Below, piece by piece: positions 28,440 to 37,305 of a stretch of DNA of 46,860 nt. The stretch comes from Parashewanella hymeniacidonis (GTDB taxonomy: Bacteria > Pseudomonadota > Gammaproteobacteria > Enterobacterales > Shewanellaceae). The stretch lies in contig NZ_JAFEUN010000020.1 of the NCBI RefSeq assembly GCF_016900895.1, positions 1-46,860 on the forward strand, read 5' to 3'. The position numbers and the translations under genes were made by a program. Within the stretch, counting starts at the first letter, position 1. Each line of letters begins with the position of its first letter. The notes under the pieces were generated by a model that did no database searches, was not told where the DNA came from, and saw only the letters and a list, made by a program, of their open reading frames with translations.

Positions 28440-29161
28440 TGAAGAAATTACTTATTGCATTAGTTGCATTACTTCCGACTTTTGTTATCGCAGCAGGAAG
28501 CAGTGTACCTTTAGAAAAAGCGAATATTGACCTTCACGACAAAGCTTCTTTAGAACGTGGTTTGAACTTATTTCAACAACATTGTTCTGGTTGTCATAGT
28601 ACTGAATATCAACGTTATGGTCGTGTTGCAGAAGACTTAGGTATATCAGCTGATGATATGCGTGCAAAGTACATTCTTGATGGCGCTAAGATTGGTTCTT
28701 TAATGACTAATGCGATGCCACATAAAGAAGCTGCAGCGTGGTTTGGTGCTACACCGCCAGATCTAACTTTGATTGCACGTGTTCGTGGTAGTGATTGGGT
28801 TTATTCATACCTAAAAGGCTTCTATAAAGATGACACTCGTCCATTCGGTGTCAACAACACAGTATTCCCTTTAGTGGGCATGCCTAACGTGTTAGAAACA
28901 TTAGAAGGTGTTAAAGACGCTACCTGTACGACAGATAATCACGGTATTCAAACGTGTAAGCCTGGTGAAGCGAAAGGCGGCAGTATGTCGGCCGAAGAGT
29001 TTGACCAAGCTGTCCTTGATATTACTAACTTCCTAACTTATTCAGCAGAACCTGTTCGTACGGTTCGTGAATCAATGGGTTGGTATGTACTTGGCTTCTT
29101 GTTTATTTTCTTCATCATCTCTTATTTCTTGAAGAAAGAATACTGGAGAGATGTACACTAA
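28439..29161 (+). CDS. petC: Cytochrome c1 of the bc1 complex
   Basis: Cytochrome c1 passes electrons from the Rieske centre to soluble cytochrome c. The 240-residue precursor has a signal peptide (MKKLLIALVALLPTFVIAAG), the heme-binding CSGCH at residues 49-53, the distal methionine region GMPNVLETLEG, and a C-terminal membrane anchor (about residues 216-232, YVLGFLFIFFIISYFLKK). It is the last gene of petABC and is followed by a terminator at 29201. Confidence 0.97.
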   Translation: MKKLLIALVALLPTFVIAAGSSVPLEKANIDLHDKASLERGLNLFQQHCSGCHSTEYQRYGRVAEDLGISADDMRAKYILDGAKIGSLMTNAMPHKEAAAWFGATPPDLTLIARVRGSDWVYSYLKGFYKDDTRPFGVNNTVFPLVGMPNVLETLEGVKDATCTTDNHGIQTCKPGEAKGGSMSAEEFDQAVLDITNFLTYSAEPVRTVRESMGWYVLGFLFIFFIISYFLKKEYWRDVH

Positions 29162-29200
29162 CCCCATTTAAAGGGTAAAATGTACATTATCTGACTATAG

Positions 29201-29228
29201 ACGAGGGGCTTAGCCCCTCGTTTGTTTT
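29201..29228 (+). terminator. Intrinsic terminator between petC and sspA
   Basis: ACGAGGGGC (29201-29209) pairs exactly with GCCCCTCGT (29213-29221) over a 3-nt loop, followed by TTGTTTT. Confidence 0.85.
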
Positions 29229-29255
29229 ATTTTTATAAGAATTTGGAGGGTATCA

Positions 29256-29885
29256 ATGGCTGTTGCTGCCAACAAACGCTCTATCATGACCTTGTTTTCA
29301 GGGGCCGATGATTTATATAGCCATCAAGTGCGCATCGTTTTGGCTGAGAAAGGAGTCACTGTTGATGTTTTACAGGTTGACCCTAACGAATTACCAGAAG
29401 ATTTAATGGAGTTGAACCCATACAACTCTGTACCAACACTAGTAGACCGTGATTTGGTTCTTTATGAATCTCGTATCATTATGGAATACTTGGATGAGCG
29501 CTTCCCGCATCCTCCGCTAATGCCTGTTTATCCTGTGTCTAGGGGCAGTAGCCGTTTGATGATGCATCGCATCGAAAATGATTGGTATTCACTCGTAGCT
29601 AAAATTAAGAGCGGTGATAATGCAGATCAAGTTCGTAAACAATTAAAAGAAAGCTTAACAGCTTTAGCACCAATTTTTGCTGAAACACCATACTTTATGA
29701 GTGAAGAATTTGGCTTAGTTGATTGCTATTTAGGTCCACTTTTGTGGAGATTGCCTACAATGGGTATTGAACTTGATATGCAATCTAGTCAACACATTCA
29801 TGCTTATATGACTCGTATTTTCGAACGTAGCTCATTTAAAGCATCGTTGACTGAAGCAGAACGCGAAATGCGAATGGGTATCTAA
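29256..29885 (+). CDS. sspA: Stringent starvation protein A
   Basis: SspA is a GST-fold protein that binds RNA polymerase and lowers H-NS levels under starvation. The 209-residue protein shows the thioredoxin-like half (MTLFSGADDLYSHQVRIVLAEKGV, NPYNSVPTLVDRDLVLYESRIIMEYLDERFPHPPLMP) and the alpha-helical half with VDCYLGPLLWRLP. GGAGGG precedes the ATG. sspB starts 3 nt after the stop. Confidence 0.96.
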   Translation: MAVAANKRSIMTLFSGADDLYSHQVRIVLAEKGVTVDVLQVDPNELPEDLMELNPYNSVPTLVDRDLVLYESRIIMEYLDERFPHPPLMPVYPVSRGSSRLMMHRIENDWYSLVAKIKSGDNADQVRKQLKESLTALAPIFAETPYFMSEEFGLVDCYLGPLLWRLPTMGIELDMQSSQHIHAYMTRIFERSSFKASLTEAEREMRMGI

Positions 29886-29888
29886 TAC

Positions 29889-30368
29889 ATGACTCCAAAT
29901 CGTCCATATTTGTTACGAGCATACTATGACTGGCTTTTAGATAATGGTCTAACACCGCATATTGTTGTTGATGCGTACGTTAAAGGTACGCAGGTTCCTC
30001 AACAATATGTTAAAGATGGTCAAATCGTACTTAATATCGCAATGAGTGCGGTATTGAGTCTAGAGATGAACAATCACTTTGTTGAGTTTAATGCTCGCTT
30101 TGGCGGCGTACCTCATCATATTGTTCTACCAATGGCTGCTATTGTAGCTATTTATGCTCGCGAAAATGGGGCTGGTACTGTGTTTGATATGGAAGATGCT
30201 TACCTACCAAGTGACGATGAAGAGACTGAAAATGACGCTCATTTAGAGGCGGTAGAGAATGATGAGTTATTGGAATCTGAAGTTGAGGCTGAACAAGATC
30301 TTAAACCTGAAGATGACGGTAATAACAAACCTCCGAAAAAGCGCGGTCATTTAACTGTTGTGAAATAA
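29889..30368 (+). CDS. sspB: ClpXP protease specificity-enhancing factor SspB
   Basis: SspB tethers ssrA-tagged proteins to ClpXP. The 159-residue protein has the substrate-binding fold (PYLLRAYYDWLLDNGLTPHIVVDA, then LNIAMSAVLSLEMNN, FNARFGGVPHHIVLPMAAIVAIYARENGAG). An acidic flexible linker follows, then the C-terminal ClpX-binding tail RGHLTVVK. It is cotranscribed with sspA and followed by a terminator. Confidence 0.97.
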   Translation: MTPNRPYLLRAYYDWLLDNGLTPHIVVDAYVKGTQVPQQYVKDGQIVLNIAMSAVLSLEMNNHFVEFNARFGGVPHHIVLPMAAIVAIYARENGAGTVFDMEDAYLPSDDEETENDAHLEAVENDELLESEVEAEQDLKPEDDGNNKPPKKRGHLTVVK

Positions 30369-30390
30369 GCCATTGCAGCTTTTATTATAT

Positions 30391-30417
30391 AAAAACCAGC
30401 TAATTGCTGGTTTTTTT
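30391..30417 (+). terminator. Intrinsic terminator after sspB
   Basis: AAAAACCAGC (30391-30400) pairs with GCTGGTTTTT over a 5-nt loop and runs into seven T. Read on the minus strand the A-run gives a second T tract, so it may also end the diguanylate cyclase transcript. Confidence 0.88.
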
Positions 30418-30469
30418 GTAATCAATACATACCGAGAGTAACTCTTAATTTTTACTGAATATTATCGTG

Positions 30470-31663
30470 TTATTTCAGACAAACCTGATTTCGACCTTTT
30501 TTCTTAGCATCATATAAAGCTAAGTCTGCTTGCTTTAGTGTTTGATCAAAAGTCTCACCTTTACCATGTTCAGCTACACCAATTGATATGGTTACGCTCA
30601 CAGTTTTGTTCGCCTGTTTCATTTTCGAACGGGACTTTTTAGAGTCATTCTTTCGATCATCATTACGAATAACAATCTTATAGTCTTCGATGGACTGTCG
30701 GACAGCCTCTAAATGTTCAATCGTGTCAGCTGCGTTTTTACGAGAGAAAATAACCGTAAATTCTTCACCGCCATAACGAAATACTTTACCACCTCCGCTG
30801 ACTTTAGAGAGCTTACTTGCGACGAGTTTTAATACTTGATCACCCACATCATGACCATAAGTGTCATTAAACTTCTTGAAATGATCAATATCCATCATTG
30901 CGACACTGTATTTAGGCCCTAGAGACAATACTAAGTTGTACAGAGCACGCCTTGAGGGAAGTGTTGTTAGTTCATCACGATACGCTAAAGTATATGAGTC
31001 GAACAGAATGCTAATAAAATAAAGAGCCGCTAATACGGTTAGTAGAATTGCAGTAGGGAATAACTCCGGACTAAAGAATATCATCGACCAAAAGCTGAAA
31101 CTAAGCGCAATTGCCGTAGAAGTTAAGGTACCATTTCTAATCGTCGCAACAGTGATTAAAATAGCAGAGATACCCCATGGGAGCATTTCGATAAGCCCTT
31201 TTGATGCTAGAAAACTCGCATTGTTTTCGAATAACGCTAAGGTGCTGGCTTGATAGTGATGCCAAAAGTAGCCCATAACGCAAAGCACGCTGATGATCAT
31301 AATATTCAATAGAGTAAAAATAGACGCTAAGCCCCTGTCTTTACTTAATGCCAAAAAAGCCATCACTGCACTCATCGTTGAGAAGATAACTAAAGCGTTT
31401 TGTTGCAGAGTTTGACTATCGAATAAAAGGCTACGTTCAACTGCAAAATAGAAGGTGAAGATTAACGCTAAATAGCTTAAGCGACTACGGTTAAATTGAA
31501 TCGCAATCACCGCTGAAATAGGTAATAGCCACAAAGGTAACTCTCGTAAAATTGGTCGCCAGCTTTGCCAGTGTTCTTGTTGAAAGTAGATTGCAAATAA
31601 ACACACGAACGTTGCTAAAAAAGGAATGGCGACAATGCGTAAATTTTGAAGATACTTTGGCAA
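30470..31663 (-). CDS. Membrane diguanylate cyclase (GGEEF)
   Basis: The N-terminal 220 residues form about eight hydrophobic segments without a recognisable sensory domain. A GGDEF domain follows (DELTTLPSRRALYNL, MMDIDHFKKFNDTYGHDVGDQVL) with active-site RYGGEEF near residue 300, so it should make cyclic di-GMP. The RxxD inhibitory site normally five residues before GGEEF is absent (SGGGKVF there). I place the start at a TTG (31663) with GAGG 6 nt upstream; a TTG four codons earlier (31675) is also possible. It lies 112 nt downstream of lateral flhA on the same strand, which may matter because cyclic di-GMP generally represses lateral-flagellar swarming. Confidence 0.9.
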   Translation of the reverse strand: MPKYLQNLRIVAIPFLATFVCLFAIYFQQEHWQSWRPILRELPLWLLPISAVIAIQFNRSRLSYLALIFTFYFAVERSLLFDSQTLQQNALVIFSTMSAVMAFLALSKDRGLASIFTLLNIMIISVLCVMGYFWHHYQASTLALFENNASFLASKGLIEMLPWGISAILITVATIRNGTLTSTAIALSFSFWSMIFFSPELFPTAILLTVLAALYFISILFDSYTLAYRDELTTLPSRRALYNLVLSLGPKYSVAMMDIDHFKKFNDTYGHDVGDQVLKLVASKLSKVSGGGKVFRYGGEEFTVIFSRKNAADTIEHLEAVRQSIEDYKIVIRNDDRKNDSKKSRSKMKQANKTVSVTISIGVAEHGKGETFDQTLKQADLALYDAKKKGRNQVCLK

Positions 31664-31745
31664 AACAAACCTCAAATATTGAAATGAGAACGCTCAGTTA
31701 TAACCTTATAACTTAACTAAATATATTAACTTAGAATATAAATAT

Positions 31746-31779
31746 TAGCGCCTTTTAATCGACAATATTTGAGGCGCTA
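31746..31779 (-). terminator. Weak terminator-like hairpin after lateral flhA
   Basis: TAGCGCCT (31746-31753) and AGGCGCTA (31772-31779) are exact complements over an 18-nt loop. The flanking sequence on the minus strand is AT-rich (ATATTTATATT) but not a clean T-run. It might partly insulate the flagellar operon from the cyclase gene. Confidence 0.4.
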
Positions 31780-31787
31780 GATGTTTT

Positions 31788-33872
31788 TTATCCTAATTGT
31801 CCTGCAATCATCAGCTCTTTTGACTCAGGAACTTCATTATAAGAAAGCACATGTAAGCCTTTCGCAAAGGCCAGTGCATATCGAGCTAAACTTGGTCGTA
31901 GTTGTGGTGGCACCAATAGCGTTGGTGTATGACCTTGTTCTTTAGCTTTCGCCAATAGATCAGGCATGTACTGTTGAATCTGAGCCAGTAACTGTGGATC
32001 AATAGGGAAGCTATCCAGTGATACGTTACCTTGTTGCTGAGCCTGATTTAGAGCTGTCATCAACGTTTGTTCAAGTTCTGGGGCAAGCGTCATCACCTTC
32101 ACTTTATTCGCATTACCTACGATGCTGTGCAGAATGCTATTTCTTAATGCACAGCGTACATCTGCAGCAAGTAAAATAGGATCTTTGCTGTTTTCACTGC
32201 AGTCTAGCAAGGTCGTAGCAATGGTTCGAATATCCCGAAGCGAGACTTGTTCTCTCAATAATAAGCGGAACACTTTAAGCTGCTGAATTGGGGTAAGTGC
32301 TGTATTTAAAGATTCTGCTAATTTAGGCGATTGTTTTGCAAGCCGATCATTTAATGCATGCACATCATCATGTTGTAGCATTTCAGGAAGTGATTCTCGG
32401 ATCAGTTTACTGACGTGAGTTGCAATAATAGTGGCATTGTCCACAACGGAGTAGCCTAAGTTCAACGCTTTCGATTTTTGGCTTGTTTCAATCCAAATAG
32501 CTTCCATATTGTAAGCAGGATCTTTGGTTAAGGTGCCATCAAGCTGACCGTGAACAGCGCCACTGTTGATAGCCATTAATTTTTCAGGCTCTAACTCTGC
32601 AAGTATCACTGGTGTTCCCATCACGCTGATTTGATAAGCATTGGGTGCAAGCGATAAGTTGTCCCGTACTCGTACTTCACTCAGTAAAAAACCAGCTTGT
32701 TCTGACAGTGTTCGGCGAATACCCGTTAGACGTTTTTGCAGTTCAGCGCCCTTGGATCGTTCAACCAGATGTACTAGGCGATAACCTAAGCGTACTTCAA
32801 TGAGATCGGTAAAGGGGAGTGAATCCCAACTTGGCGCTGCAGGTTCAGATAAGCTATTTTCAGCGACGTCTTCAATATCAAGATCTTGCGCTGCTGACGG
32901 TTGGAATTGATATTGACGCCAAGCAGCAAAACTGAGAATCGCAGCGAAGGTTAAGAATACTAAGGTTGGCATGCCAGGTACTATACCAAGCACCACCATT
33001 ACACCAGCTGCAGTAGCTAAGGTTTTAGGGTTCGCCAGTAATTGTTTGCCTAACTGCTGCGGCATCTCTTCTTCATCAGAAACACGGGTTACGATAATCG
33101 CTGCAGCCGTTGCTAAAAGTAGTGATGGGATTTGTGCAACTAAGCCGTCACCAATGGTGAGTAATGCATAGGTTTTAAAGGCATCAGCGGCACTTAAATC
33201 GTGCATAAACACACCGATGGATATACCACCGATAATGTTGATGGCTAAAATCAATATTCCGGCGATTGCATCGCCGCGTACAAACTTCGAAGCACCGTCC
33301 ATTGAACCGTAAAAGTCGGCTTCACGGGCAACATCTTGACGGCGTTCTTTAGCTTGTTCTTGGCTAATTACACCTGCATTTAAGTCCGCATCAATCGCCA
33401 TTTGCTTGCCAGGTAAGGCATCCAAAGTGAAACGTGCAGACACTTCAGAAATTCGTTCTCCACCTTTGGTTATCACCACGAAATTAATGATCATTAAGAT
33501 CAGGAAGATCACCGCACCCACTACATAGTTGCCACCGATCACCACTTCGCCAAAGGCTTGAATCACTCGGCCTGCTGAATCACCACCGTTATGTCCTTCA
33601 ATTAATACCACACGAGTTGAGGCAACGTTTAGGGTTAAACGCATTAACGTGGCGAGTAACAAAACGGTTGGAAATACTGAAAACTCTAATGGTCTACGAA
33701 TCGATACGCCAACCAGTAATACCATGATTGATAGCACGATATTGAAAGTAAACAAAATATCCAGTAGCCAAGGCGGCAATGGTAAAATTACCATGGCAAG
33801 CATTGCTAAAAGCATAACCGGAATGCCGATGTATGCCTTGTTACCCGAAAAAAGCTTGGTAAACGTGTCCAT
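31788..33872 (-). CDS. flhA: Lateral flagellar export gate protein FlhA
   Basis: FlhA is the nonameric gate of the flagellar type III export apparatus. The 694-residue protein has an N-terminal block of about eight membrane segments (starting around residue 18) with the FHIPEP family signature MRLTLNVASTRVVL and DALPGKQMAIDADLNAG, then a cytoplasmic ring domain. It ends the fliM-to-flhA minus-strand operon of the secondary flagellar system, starting 14 nt after flhB. The Vibrio lateral name is lfhA/flhA-L. Confidence 0.95.
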   Translation of the reverse strand: MDTFTKLFSGNKAYIGIPVMLLAMLAMVILPLPPWLLDILFTFNIVLSIMVLLVGVSIRRPLEFSVFPTVLLLATLMRLTLNVASTRVVLIEGHNGGDSAGRVIQAFGEVVIGGNYVVGAVIFLILMIINFVVITKGGERISEVSARFTLDALPGKQMAIDADLNAGVISQEQAKERRQDVAREADFYGSMDGASKFVRGDAIAGILILAINIIGGISIGVFMHDLSAADAFKTYALLTIGDGLVAQIPSLLLATAAAIIVTRVSDEEEMPQQLGKQLLANPKTLATAAGVMVVLGIVPGMPTLVFLTFAAILSFAAWRQYQFQPSAAQDLDIEDVAENSLSEPAAPSWDSLPFTDLIEVRLGYRLVHLVERSKGAELQKRLTGIRRTLSEQAGFLLSEVRVRDNLSLAPNAYQISVMGTPVILAELEPEKLMAINSGAVHGQLDGTLTKDPAYNMEAIWIETSQKSKALNLGYSVVDNATIIATHVSKLIRESLPEMLQHDDVHALNDRLAKQSPKLAESLNTALTPIQQLKVFRLLLREQVSLRDIRTIATTLLDCSENSKDPILLAADVRCALRNSILHSIVGNANKVKVMTLAPELEQTLMTALNQAQQQGNVSLDSFPIDPQLLAQIQQYMPDLLAKAKEQGHTPTLLVPPQLRPSLARYALAFAKGLHVLSYNEVPESKELMIAGQLG

Positions 33873-33886
33873 GCTGCTTTGTACCT

Positions 33887-35017
33887 CTAGTCGTGTCTTA
33901 AATGTGGTGGGATGAAAAAGTTCGGTAAGGGCGCAGGCGCTTTTTGCTTACCTTGGCGTGCCGCTCGTAATTGCATGACATAATTGAGAATGTGAGCAAT
34001 AGCAACAAATAAGGCTGCTGGTATTTGTTGTTCAACTTGTGTGGAGTAGTACACCGCACGAGTTAATGCCGGAATTTCTACAATTTCAACATCATGTTTT
34101 TTTGCAATTTGCTTCATGTACAGAGCAAGTTCATCGGTGCCTTTAGTTAAAACATAAGGCGCATCAGATTTTTGTTCGTCATACTTCAGTGCGACGGAAT
34201 AATGGGTCGGGTTTACTAGCAAAACATCTGCTTGTGGAATGGAAACATCAGCTCGAGAGCGGCTAATCTTTTGCTGCAATTGGCGAATACGGCCTTTAAC
34301 CTCTGGTGAACCTTCTTGCTGTTTTTGTTCTTCTTTAATTTCTTGTTTCGACATTCTCAGCTCTTTACCATGTTGCCAAAATTGGTACGGAACATCGATA
34401 AAGGTAATGATTAATAAGCCAAGTGACAGGTACAGCATCCCCATGGCCAGCATATGGATCCCTTGAGTAATGGCTTCATCAACAGCAAGCTGGCTGTAGC
34501 CGAGTAAACTCGGTAGTTCATTAGATAGTAAGTTAATCATAATTCCGGCTAATAGAATGATTTTCAGCACAGATTTGAGGAGCTCAACTAAAGAACGAGT
34601 TGAAAAAATACGGCCTATGCCCTTAATCGGATCGATACGATTATATTTAAAACCTAAGTTTTTTCCGCTTAATACCACCCCACCCGGCAGTGACCCCGTG
34701 ACAATGGTCGTCAGCATTAAAATCAGCAATATTGGTGCGAGAATAGTAACCACAGACATGAGTGACGATGCGAGATGTAGCTGCAAAATATCGGCTTCTC
34801 GCAACGCATTTTTGTCAATCATCATGTTGAACTGTGTGAGTTCAACAATTTGCGAAGCAATTTCAGTTTGATAACTCATCAGTAGACCGGCACCTACCAT
34901 GATGAGGGCTGAAGAAGCGAGATCTTTCGAGCGAGGAACTTGTCCTTCTTCTTTCGCTTTCTTTAGTTTTTGGGGGGTGGCCTGTTCTGACTTGTCCTGT
35001 GCACTATTTTCGCTCAT
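33887..35017 (-). CDS. flhB: Lateral flagellar export switch protein FlhB
   Basis: FlhB switches export from hook to filament substrates after self-cleavage. The 376-residue protein begins with the conserved DKSEQATPQKLKKAKEEGQVPRSKDL, has four membrane segments, and carries the autocleavage motif NPTH at residues 269-272 followed by YSVALKYDE. The C-terminal tail is proline/lysine-rich. It starts 2 nt after the fliR stop. Confidence 0.96.
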   Translation of the reverse strand: MSENSAQDKSEQATPQKLKKAKEEGQVPRSKDLASSALIMVGAGLLMSYQTEIASQIVELTQFNMMIDKNALREADILQLHLASSLMSVVTILAPILLILMLTTIVTGSLPGGVVLSGKNLGFKYNRIDPIKGIGRIFSTRSLVELLKSVLKIILLAGIMINLLSNELPSLLGYSQLAVDEAITQGIHMLAMGMLYLSLGLLIITFIDVPYQFWQHGKELRMSKQEIKEEQKQQEGSPEVKGRIRQLQQKISRSRADVSIPQADVLLVNPTHYSVALKYDEQKSDAPYVLTKGTDELALYMKQIAKKHDVEIVEIPALTRAVYYSTQVEQQIPAALFVAIAHILNYVMQLRAARQGKQKAPAPLPNFFIPPHLRHD

Positions 35018-35019
35018 AA

Positions 35020-35796
35020 TCAGCTACCACCAATAAAATTTTGCATACTTTGCAAGGCTTCAATGCAAAAGTCGCTATATCGAGACGGTAAACCGGAAAA
35101 CGAGAATAGTACGCAAAAGAGCCCCATGAGCATTGACATAGGAAAGCCCAATGCAAACACATTCAATGAAGGTGCTGCACGGCTGAGCACACCAAAGGTA
35201 ATATTGACTAACAACATCGCAATAATTACCGGCAGTGCGACCATAAAGGCGGACGCAAACATCCAACCGAATTTGGAGACCAATGACATTAATGGCAGGC
35301 CGAGAACACCACTGCCCACAGGCCATAGATGAAAACTGTCGACCATGATACCAATGCTGACAAGGTGTCCATCTAAAGAGAGAAATAAAAGAATAGCGTA
35401 TATTAACAACCATTGACCAATAATCGGGTTAGAACTGCCGCTTGATGGGTCGTTCATCATTGCCATGGCTAACCCCATTTGCATCGCCATCATGGCACCA
35501 ATCATAGTCATGGTAACAATTAGCATATTGACGAATAATGCCATCATGGCTCCCACCAACATTTGTTCTCCAGCTACCAATACTCCTTGTATCGAAAGCG
35601 GATCAATATGTGGCATTGCAGGTAATACGGGCACTAAAATTCCAGAAATAGAGGCAGCGAGCAAAATGCGAACAGTAACTGGTGTATAGCTACTACCAAG
35701 CATCGGCATTAAGGCAAATGCACCCATTAGTCGACAAAATGGCCACCAAAATAAACCAAGAAAACTGACGATTTGATCGGTAGTAAGCGCTAGCAT
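35020..35796 (-). CDS. fliR: Lateral flagellar export protein FliR
   Basis: FliR is part of the FliPQR export pore. The 258-residue protein has about six membrane segments and the family blocks RLMGAFALMPMLGS, MMNDPSSGSSNPIIGQWLL and FALGFPMSMLMG. The ATG at 35796 follows GGTTAACC. Its only Shine-Dalgarno-like AGG (35806-35803 region) comes from the arm of the 126-bp insertion that separates it from fliQ, which could alter its translation. Confidence 0.95.
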   Translation of the reverse strand: MLALTTDQIVSFLGLFWWPFCRLMGAFALMPMLGSSYTPVTVRILLAASISGILVPVLPAMPHIDPLSIQGVLVAGEQMLVGAMMALFVNMLIVTMTMIGAMMAMQMGLAMAMMNDPSSGSSNPIIGQWLLIYAILLFLSLDGHLVSIGIMVDSFHLWPVGSGVLGLPLMSLVSKFGWMFASAFMVALPVIIAMLLVNITFGVLSRAAPSLNVFALGFPMSMLMGLFCVLFSFSGLPSRYSDFCIEALQSMQNFIGGS

Positions 35797-35802
35797 GGTT
35801 AA

Positions 35803-35928
35803 CCTAAAGACATCAGTTTGATACGCCTTTAAGCGTAGAGCGATTCACCTTACTGGTGAGCCAATGAAAATCGAAAATATGTTGTAATTTCATAAGTTAT
35901 TTTTAGCGTTCAACTGATGTTTTTAGGT
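35803..35928. mobile_element. 126-bp palindrome-ended insertion with TTAA duplication, fliQ-fliR gap
   Basis: One end reads CCTAAAGACATCAGTTTGA (35803-35821); the other is its near-exact complement (35910-35927, TCAACTGATGTTTTTAGG). TTAA flanks both sides (35799-35802 and 35929-35932; the second overlaps the fliQ stop). Removing the element plus one TTAA leaves the fliR ATG 2 nt after the fliQ stop, the same spacing as fliR-flhB. No frame of useful size lies inside. I read it as a small non-autonomous element; its family is not recognised. Confidence 0.75.
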
Positions 35929-36198
35929 TTAACCAATGACATGTGGAATGTTGTAGAACAGCTGGTTAAATAGGTCACCCAACTTGGTCAACATCCAGTT
36001 GCCGGTAAACAAAACGGTTAATAAAGTAAACACGAGCTTAGGAAAGAAACTCAGTGTTTGTTCGTTCACCTGAGTCGCAGCTTGAAAAACTGCGATGATT
36101 AAGCCCAATAGTAAGCTTGGTACGATGAGTACGCTTACCATGGCAACCACCAAATAAATAGCATCAGCGAAAATAGCTGTGAGTTGATTAGTATCCAT
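35929..36198 (-). CDS. fliQ: Lateral flagellar export protein FliQ
   Basis: FliQ is a two-helix component of the FliPQR export pore. From the ATG at 36198 it has 89 residues (MDTNQLTAIFADAIYLV...), the standard length, with hydrophobic segments at about 15-40 and 50-75 and the conserved QAATQVNEQTLSFFPK between them. GGAGCGAG lies just upstream of this ATG; the longer frame to 36252 would run into fliP and lacks family support. Its stop is formed partly by the TTAA flanking the 126-bp insertion. Confidence 0.95.
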   Translation of the reverse strand: MDTNQLTAIFADAIYLVVAMVSVLIVPSLLLGLIIAVFQAATQVNEQTLSFFPKLVFTLLTVLFTGNWMLTKLGDLFNQLFYNIPHVIG

Positions 36199-36209
36199 AA
36201 CTCGCTCCG

Positions 36210-36938
36210 TCAACCAAAACTGGCGACTAAGGTATTTACCGTCATCGACCAACCATCAACGAGTACAAATACCATCAATTTAAAGGGTAACGAGATAATC
36301 AGTGGCGATAGCATCATCATCCCCATAGACATCAACACACTGGCGACCACTAAATCAATAACAAGGAAAGGCAAGTACAACAAAAAGCCGATTTGAAATG
36401 CCGTCTTCAATTCGCTCAATACAAAGGCAGGCATCATGACTAAAAATGGCACTTCATCTTTCGTTAGCGTTGTAGGTTCATCAGCAATTTTTAATAGTAG
36501 CTCTAAATCTGTTTCACGAGTTTGTGCCAACATAAACTTACGTAACGGTTGTTCTGCGCGTTCTACTGCTTCAGGTAGTTCAATTAACCCCTTGTCATAA
36601 GGAACAAAAGCATCTTCATAAATGGCATTACCTACAGGACGCATAATAAATAGTGTGATCACTAATGCAATGCCAACAAGTATGCGATTAGGCGGACTTT
36701 GTTGCAGGCCAATGGCTTGACGAAGAATAGCGAGTACCACAATGATTCGAGTAAAACTGGTGAGCATCATTAGCATGGCAGGTAATAAACTCAAGACGGT
36801 CATTAATGCTAAAATTTCAAGCTTAATGTTTACCGACTGTTGCTGATCGCCATCAGATAATGTCAGCAGGGTAAGCCCTTCAGAAGCACTTGCTAACGGT
36901 GAAAACATTAGCGCTAGGATCAGTAATACTCGACACAT
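36210..36938 (-). CDS. fliP: Lateral flagellar export protein FliP
   Basis: FliP forms the core of the export pore. From the ATG at 36938 the product has 242 residues with a cleavable signal (MCRVLLILALMFSPLASA), four membrane segments, and family blocks MTSFTRIIVVLAILRQAIGLQ, DEVPFLVMMPAFVLSELKTAFQIGF and ISLPFKLMVFVLVDGW. AAGG 8-9 nt upstream supports this start; a TTG start at 36983 would overlap fliN and add 15 polar residues before the signal peptide. fliQ begins 11 nt after the stop. Confidence 0.94.
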   Translation of the reverse strand: MCRVLLILALMFSPLASASEGLTLLTLSDGDQQQSVNIKLEILALMTVLSLLPAMLMMLTSFTRIIVVLAILRQAIGLQQSPPNRILVGIALVITLFIMRPVGNAIYEDAFVPYDKGLIELPEAVERAEQPLRKFMLAQTRETDLELLLKIADEPTTLTKDEVPFLVMMPAFVLSELKTAFQIGFLLYLPFLVIDLVVASVLMSMGMMMLSPLIISLPFKLMVFVLVDGWSMTVNTLVASFG

Positions 36939-36963
36939 GTGTGTAAACCTTAAATCACTTGTC

Positions 36964-37305
36964 TTAAAGTTGTGTTGATTCAACTTCTAATAAACGCACA
37001 CCATAACGGCCACTGACTTCAACCACTTCACCACGGCCTAATAGAGCACCATTCACACGCACGTCCAATGGTTCGCCCACCATACGATCGAGCATAATGA
37101 CGTTTCCTTCTCCCATTTCTGTGAGTTCACCTAGTGATACTTCAGCACTGGCCAATTCAAGCGTCACTTGAACTGGTAGCTGCTGGAAAAAAGACATATC
37201 TTTTGTAGGTTTCGTTGTGTTTGGTAGATCTAATGGCTCATCATCACCAAAGATGTCAGCATCTAGCAATAAATCCGTATCAGCTAATAAATCGTGTTCA
37301 CTCAT
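36964..37305 (-). CDS. fliN: Lateral flagellar C-ring protein FliN
   Basis: FliN forms the lower C-ring with FliM. The 113-residue protein has an acidic N-terminus (residues 1-30) and the SpoA domain with LPVQVTLELASAEVSLGEL, EGNVIMLDRMVGEPLDVRVNGALLGRGEVVEVSGRYGVRL. Its ATG overlaps the fliM stop by 4 nt. Confidence 0.95.
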   Translation of the reverse strand: MSEHDLLADTDLLLDADIFGDDEPLDLPNTTKPTKDMSFFQQLPVQVTLELASAEVSLGELTEMGEGNVIMLDRMVGEPLDVRVNGALLGRGEVVEVSGRYGVRLLEVESTQL

